Assembly (NCBI GenBank): GCA_902796695.1
Contig: CADBQE010000108.1
Location: 1-7,852, forward strand
Length of the DNA: 7,852 bases
Source: an uncultured Lachnospiraceae bacterium
Lineage (GTDB): Bacteria > Bacillota > Clostridia > Lachnospirales > Lachnospiraceae
Direction: 5' to 3'
Position numbers and translations under genes: made by a program. Below are positions 5,301-7,852 of the stretch, piece by piece (position 1 is the stretch's first letter; the number at the start of each line of letters is the position of its first letter). Under the pieces are notes generated by a model that saw nothing but the letters and a program-made list of their open reading frames with translations, was not told the DNA's origin and made no database searches.

Positions 5301-7618
5301 CTGAAATTGCCTTCCTCCGGCCACTGGACCTCATCGATCGCATAGGAAGCACCGGCCATCGGGACCTGCGCATAATGCATCCAGCTGGTGCCGGCCGGGC
5401 GGCCGTTTAAGGTCAGTTCCCAGGTCAGGGCGTTGTGATTGCCCACGCCGGGGGCGATGCCGACCTCTTCCGGCTTGCCGTCGCCGTCCATGTCGATCCG
5501 GAAGCCGGGGAAGTTTTCGTCCACGGGTCTGTGATCATACAGCGGCAGCACCGTGCCGGCCAGGATGTCCGCGCGGCGGGCGGTCAGGTCTTCTTTCGGG
5601 CCTTCCGCGTAGACGGAGGAGACGCCGGGGTTCAGGGACTGGATATCGATGCCGCCCTCGCGGGGGGCCATCACGTATACGGTGCCGCCCGTAAAGCGAG
5701 CATAGTTCCCGGGGACCATCTCCCAGTCAATCATCTGGATGCCGCTGGTATAGCAGTACCCGCCGCGGAAGTGATACACGAAAGCCTCGGCTTTTTCCAC
5801 AGGGGCCAGGATCAGCAGTTCTTCTTCCGTAGGTTCCGCCAGTACCCGGACCTCCTGCCGGGGCATGGTGATCTCCCAGCATACCTGTTCCGTAAAGACA
5901 TCCAGCGTGTTTTCATCAGTCCAGACGACACTGTAGCCCGATTTGGTCGATTCCCAGGTCTGATGGTCCGCCTGCAGTTTGAAATTTCCTTTGGAATCCG
6001 TGACCAGCAAGGGGCTGCACTGCTCTCCTTCGCCGCTCAGGATCAGATCCCGGACGTCTTCTCCGCGGAGACCGTCCGGCAGGGCGATGGTCTCGTAGGT
6101 GGTCGGGTCGTCGTTAAAGAGCTCCGCCCAGGCCATGGGCAGACGGTAGAGCGCTTCGCTGCTGAGCACGTAGCTCACCTGCGCGGTCGTGAGCGGGGTC
6201 GTTTCCAGGCCCGGCACTTCTACGTGCTCGTGCGCAAAGAGGAAGCGCTGGGGGTCTGTGCAGAAATCCAGGGACAGGGTGCTGATCTGATCTCCGACTT
6301 TCTTCAGGATCTGCTTCCCGCCCCGGTCCAGGATATAAAAGGACGTGCCCAGGTCATCTTTATACAGGTCCGCCGGGACGATCCCGGTATCCCAGTGAGA
6401 TACCCACTCTGCCAGCATGACGCCTTCCTGATCGACGGTCAGGGAGACTTTCTTCACGTTATCCCGCGGGATGTCCGGCGAAACGGTCGGATCCGCGGGG
6501 CCGGGTTCGGTCGCGGGTTCCTGCGTGGCGGTAGGCTGGATGGAGGGGTCGGTCGGCGCGTCGGTTTTGTCGGTCGGCGTCTCCGTTTTATCCGTCGGCG
6601 CGACGGTCTGGTCCGGCGTCGTGGCCGGCTGGGTCGGGTTGGTCAGGGCGCAGCCGGCTGCGATCACGCAGCCCACCAGGGTCACGGCCAGAATCCAGAA
6701 GGCCGGCCGCTTATAATTCAGCACCGATTTGATGCGGGTCTTCACGCCCACCTCACCGAATGCCAGCGGGCAGGCGGTGACCAGGCGGGCGGGCAGGCTG
6801 CAGGCCAGCAGGGCCTCGGAATAGGCCTTGCGGAAGCCGTCGCCTTCGCGGCCGGTGACTTTTTCGTCGCAGGCCAGCTCGATGTCGCGGCAGAGCAGGA
6901 TGTAGGCAGCCCACATCACCGGGTTGAACCAGTGCACGGAAAGCAGCAGCCAGCCCAGGGGTTTCCAGATATGGTCCAGGCGTTTGAGGTGCGCCTGCTC
7001 GTGCGCCATCACATAGGCCTTGTCCTTCTCCGCCAGTCCGGACGGGATGTAGATCTTCGGGCGGAACATGCCGAGGATGAAGGGGGAGGCGATGGTGTCG
7101 CACAGGTATACGTTGCCGTTGTCCCGCACAGAGATGCGCACTTTGCGCCAGATACGCAGGTAACTGAAGAGCATGTAGCCCATCATGAGTATCGTGCCGC
7201 CGAGCCAGATCCAGGCCAGGACCGGGACGATGCTCGTGCCGACGGTCTTCGGCGCATCCAGCGTCTTTTCTGAGACTTCCACATAGGCCTCGCCGGCCTC
7301 ATATTTCACGGGGATCTGCGGTGTTTTTTCAATGATCTTGACATAGCGCGGCTCTTTCTGGCTGACCCGCACGACGGGTTCCACCGGCCGGGCCGCGACC
7401 TCTTCCACCACGCTGCCGCTGCTCACGGCGCTGGGCACCACGGACACCTTGCTTTCGGGCAGCACCGGGATCAGCAGGCGTACCGCGACCAGGGCCCAGA
7501 GCGCGCAGACGATGAAGCGCGGGCTTTTACGGAGCGCCAGCCGCAGCGCCATCACCAGGGCGGCGATCAGGGCGGCGGACAAACTTAAAGTAACGACCTG
7601 AATGAAGATGTCTTTCAT
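2315..7618 (-). CDS. Giant BlaR1/MecR1-like M56 membrane metallopeptidase with duplicated ectodomain
   Basis: The protein has 1767 residues numbered from ATG at 7618; BlaR1 proteins have about 600. GTG at 7621 is an alternative start, but AAGGAGG at 7626-7632 is seven bases from the ATG and only four from the GTG. Membrane segments lie at about 4-26, 35-53, 130-153, 222-243 and 305-325. The zinc-protease motif is H206-E-Q-A-H210, and E247-L-A-C-D251 supplies the expected third ligand, so the protease should be active. A Thr/Pro/Asp linker (about 326-386) leads to the predicted outer part. That part holds one copy of a long unit (about 387-854), a middle region, and a second diverged copy (about 1231-1667) with a short C-terminal tail. 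The middle region includes a stretch at about 1050-1200 resembling a domain common in clostridial secreted and M56 proteins. I see no penicillin-binding sensor with an SxxK motif in a recognisable context. The gene overlaps the upstream repressor gene by one base (TGATG). Probable role: membrane sensor-protease controlling that repressor in response to an unknown external signal. Confidence 0.9.
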   Translation of the reverse strand: MKDIFIQVVTLSLSAALIAALVMALRLALRKSPRFIVCALWALVAVRLLIPVLPESKVSVVPSAVSSGSVVEEVAARPVEPVVRVSQKEPRYVKIIEKTPQIPVKYEAGEAYVEVSEKTLDAPKTVGTSIVPVLAWIWLGGTILMMGYMLFSYLRIWRKVRISVRDNGNVYLCDTIASPFILGMFRPKIYIPSGLAEKDKAYVMAHEQAHLKRLDHIWKPLGWLLLSVHWFNPVMWAAYILLCRDIELACDEKVTGREGDGFRKAYSEALLACSLPARLVTACPLAFGEVGVKTRIKSVLNYKRPAFWILAVTLVGCVIAAGCALTNPTQPATTPDQTVAPTDKTETPTDKTDAPTDPSIQPTATQEPATEPGPADPTVSPDIPRDNVKKVSLTVDQEGVMLAEWVSHWDTGIVPADLYKDDLGTSFYILDRGGKQILKKVGDQISTLSLDFCTDPQRFLFAHEHVEVPGLETTPLTTAQVSYVLSSEALYRLPMAWAELFNDDPTTYETIALPDGLRGEDVRDLILSGEGEQCSPLLVTDSKGNFKLQADHQTWESTKSGYSVVWTDENTLDVFTEQVCWEITMPRQEVRVLAEPTEEELLILAPVEKAEAFVYHFRGGYCYTSGIQMIDWEMVPGNYARFTGGTVYVMAPREGGIDIQSLNPGVSSVYAEGPKEDLTARRADILAGTVLPLYDHRPVDENFPGFRIDMDGDGKPEEVGIAPGVGNHNALTWELTLNGRPAGTSWMHYAQVPMAGASYAIDEVQWPEEGNFSRERGYTMYLASLDGEHITLFLESMQETYGVDFLEYLGEEALRAGARTRIRGRKMMDEFVPNAPLSDYIAAGWKVRPADGDRLDVTGDGEENTLRVTNLSARNSYPVYNDQDGINTGRNSIPFHEESANTVGTCLPYREFIAVDDGEAYAVVLTAAVGTAPGGSLMSPSFRYGDLYYAANNLGGYDLIGEIILNGTTLGMRYRLSDEELNPAGPDMSVEKAGYRLINGLARHLPGAEETDGSAVRCFRETREAAGGVPVSDEDLYALDRLLGDVFAGHFLLDEYEDVRDIDLTWLYYDGLCTGPVPQPGVRVTGEEEAEVLALMGETHALQPLFKMDRQAAADLFRAYTGYDLSEASGTMPGTYVEKYDAWYYLRSDSAILSFRIVDACLLPDSSCAVLWQGRNQQTYGIATLKPALGGYHIAANRVLTEKELSGAAVRGILAAGCTKILDYESAKSGNAREIEWDGAPILPADFAWGEFDLLVLDQLGRRLICRDSSGQISSAALDFCSRPEQLASCAGLLYILDGTEVLRMTRNGPGVPLAVALEKRTPLPDGLAAGDVLEMEAYVEGESGECELRLITRNHGNFLLRQNADSFEPTDSGWQMEQNGSSVSIRVRDGACWDLEIPEADVWVTDVRRDTGNEYLTLYVREAGADQAELRLYSRTGHLEAVSSISLSDLVRPEDRLIAFGLAHCYDGLYLYRITPGVNNRTERPAVTDLGDVEKEILQGKSVPLDFDLPGPLTPAPVAFRIDLDQDGTAEELSLAPSQTAAGKTGLEFYCNGCSAGISRFVEYAYGGSQITETDEAAFFPADAGFRFRLASLDGRTISLIMSSPEKTLAVDFITLEPQLASSRTARFARTRMRGEGKTIDDFIPCQGIWQYLKEGWEVRPAEGDVMEIPGAGPQVIHMIYSEQGLFADGSYYQEKIRLQNSSAETVLGFTEGEHDRISRRFDRLTYTAAEDGAFVRLTGCQYDGSRKTVYGLMGGNGVWRFEELP
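2618..3928 (-). repeat. Second copy of the duplicated ectodomain unit (residues about 1231-1667)
   Basis: This coding stretch repeats, at protein level, the unit at 5057-6460. Shared landmarks in order are LPAD (1243), LDFC (1278), LPDGL (1324), a CWDLEIP strand (1393), FRIDLDQDG (1521), LASLDG (1591) and GWEVRPAEGD (1657). The copies are clearly diverged. The final 100 residues of the protein may also match sequence after the first copy, for example the Glu/Asp-Asp-Gly segment near 1732 with one near 916, but less clearly. Confidence 0.7.
5057..6460 (-). repeat. First copy of the duplicated ectodomain unit (residues about 387-854)
   Basis: This unit directly follows the Pro/Thr linker. Its landmarks are VPAD (414), LDFC (450), LPDGL (513), CWEITMP (580), FRIDMDGDG (706), LASLDG (782) and GWKVRPADGD (844). 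They recur in the same order about 809-829 residues later in the second copy. Strands such as SFYILDRGGKQIL followed by ISTLSLD look like beta-propeller blades, though I cannot count a closed propeller. The D-x-D-x-D-G-x-x-E loop at about 709-717 looks calcium-binding. Confidence 0.7.
6539..6601 (-). repeat. Three tandem 21-base repeats in the Pro/Thr linker
   Basis: On the coding strand three consecutive 21-base units encode APTDKTE, TPTDKTD and APTDPSI. The first two differ at only a few bases; the third has diverged in its second half. The surrounding residues 326-386 are also rich in Thr, Pro, Asp and Glu. This is the disordered, wall-spanning type of spacer that carries an outer domain away from the membrane. 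Copy number is likely to vary between strains. Confidence 0.75.
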
Positions 7619-7852
7619 CACGAGTCCTCCTTATCTCCTCCTGCCCAATGGTCCAGCAGGCTTCGGATCTCCGCGACCTCCTTAGCCGACAGCTTGCGGC
7701 CGGAGGAGAAGGCGGAAATAAAAGCGGGAAGGGATCCCTCAAAGGTCTCTTCCACGAACTGGCGGCTCTGGGCCGCGAAATATTCTTCCCGGGTCATCAC
7801 GGCACGGACCGTCCCGTTTTCATTCACGAACAGACCTTTGTCGCAGAGCTTT
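7618..7852 (-). CDS. BlaI/MecI/CopY-family transcriptional repressor, N-terminus beyond the window
   Basis: Only the last 77 residues and the TGA stop (7618-7620) are present; the frame stays open to the right edge. The sequence begins KLCDKGLFVNENGTVRAV, which matches the recognition-helix end and wing of the BlaI winged helix. TREEYFAAQSRQFVEETFEG then leads into the C-terminal dimerisation helices, ending with KLSAKEVAEIRSLLDHW. GTG at 7827 opens an apparent 69-codon gene but lies inside the wing and is not the true start. The family binds operators as a dimer, and in bla/mec systems is inactivated through the partner M56 protease. The one-base overlap with the protease gene downstream indicates co-transcription and translational coupling. 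The promoter and operator lie outside the window. I leave the gene symbol empty because a beta-lactam role is not supported. Confidence 0.85.
   Translation of the reverse strand, partial: KLCDKGLFVNENGTVRAVMTREEYFAAQSRQFVEETFEGSLPAFISAFSSGRKLSAKEVAEIRSLLDHWAGGDKEDS
7626..7632 (-). promoter_or_regulatory. Ribosome binding site of the M56 gene
   Basis: AAGGAGG on the minus strand lies inside the end of the repressor gene. The seven-base distance to ATG at 7618, against four to GTG at 7621, decides the start in favour of the ATG. Its presence means the protease can be initiated independently as well as by coupling. Confidence 0.7.

Noticed and set aside
6539..6601. Possible CRISPR or minisatellite array
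   Set aside because: The three 21-base units are directly adjacent without spacers and stay in frame as a Pro/Thr linker, so they are coding repeats.
5435..7273. A 612-codon plus-strand open frame opposite the M56 gene, with further ones at 2390-3649 and 4607-5410
   Set aside because: All three are in exact codon register with the minus-strand gene, so they stay open simply because that gene rarely uses TTA, CTA and TCA codons. Their translations are rich in Gly, Arg, His and Val with no domain, while the minus-strand protein has clear motifs.
7618..7827. A complete 69-residue gene starting at GTG 7827
   Set aside because: The frame continues upstream to the window edge with BlaI-like sequence, so this is an internal codon of a longer repressor gene.

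Overview
This window looks like chromosomal DNA from a Gram-positive anaerobe of the class Clostridia, possibly a gut or rumen Oscillospirales- or Christensenellales-type organism. The evidence is a set of strong AGGAGG-type ribosome binding sites, a BlaI-type repressor gene overlapping an M56 (BlaR1/MecR1-like) membrane protease gene, a Pro/Thr/Asp-rich extracellular linker, and a free-standing AlaX-type tRNA-editing protein with a C-terminal DHHA1 domain. The taxonomic placement is inference. Most of the window is GC-rich, but roughly the first 850 bases are visibly AT-richer.

Layout from left to right. (1) 1-632, minus strand: the N-terminal 210 residues of a secreted protein of unknown function, which runs off the left edge. 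(2) 633-992: a divergent intergenic region with a reasonable promoter for the plus-strand gene. (3) 993-2159, plus strand: an alanyl-tRNA editing protein of the AlaX-L type. (4) 2160-2314: a convergent intergenic gap holding a near-perfect 27-nt-arm palindrome of REP-like character, then a GC-rich terminator hairpin. (5) 2315-7618, minus strand: a very large (1767 aa) M56 peptidase with a BlaR1-like membrane protease module at the N-terminus and about 1,440 residues of predicted extracytoplasmic sequence, much of it two diverged copies of one long unit. (6) 7618-7852, minus strand: the C-terminal 77 residues of a BlaI/MecI/CopY-family repressor, cut by the right edge.

The repressor and protease genes overlap by one base and read in the same direction, so they are an operon of blaI-blaR1 type. 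In the classical system the membrane protease senses a beta-lactam through a penicillin-binding sensor domain and triggers loss of the BlaI repressor. Here no such sensor is recognisable. In its place is an enormous duplicated ectodomain with D-x-D-x-D-G loops, so this is probably a signal-transduction pair for a different, unknown envelope signal. This is the most interesting content of the window. The AlaX protein is a housekeeping proofreading factor and has no visible link to it.
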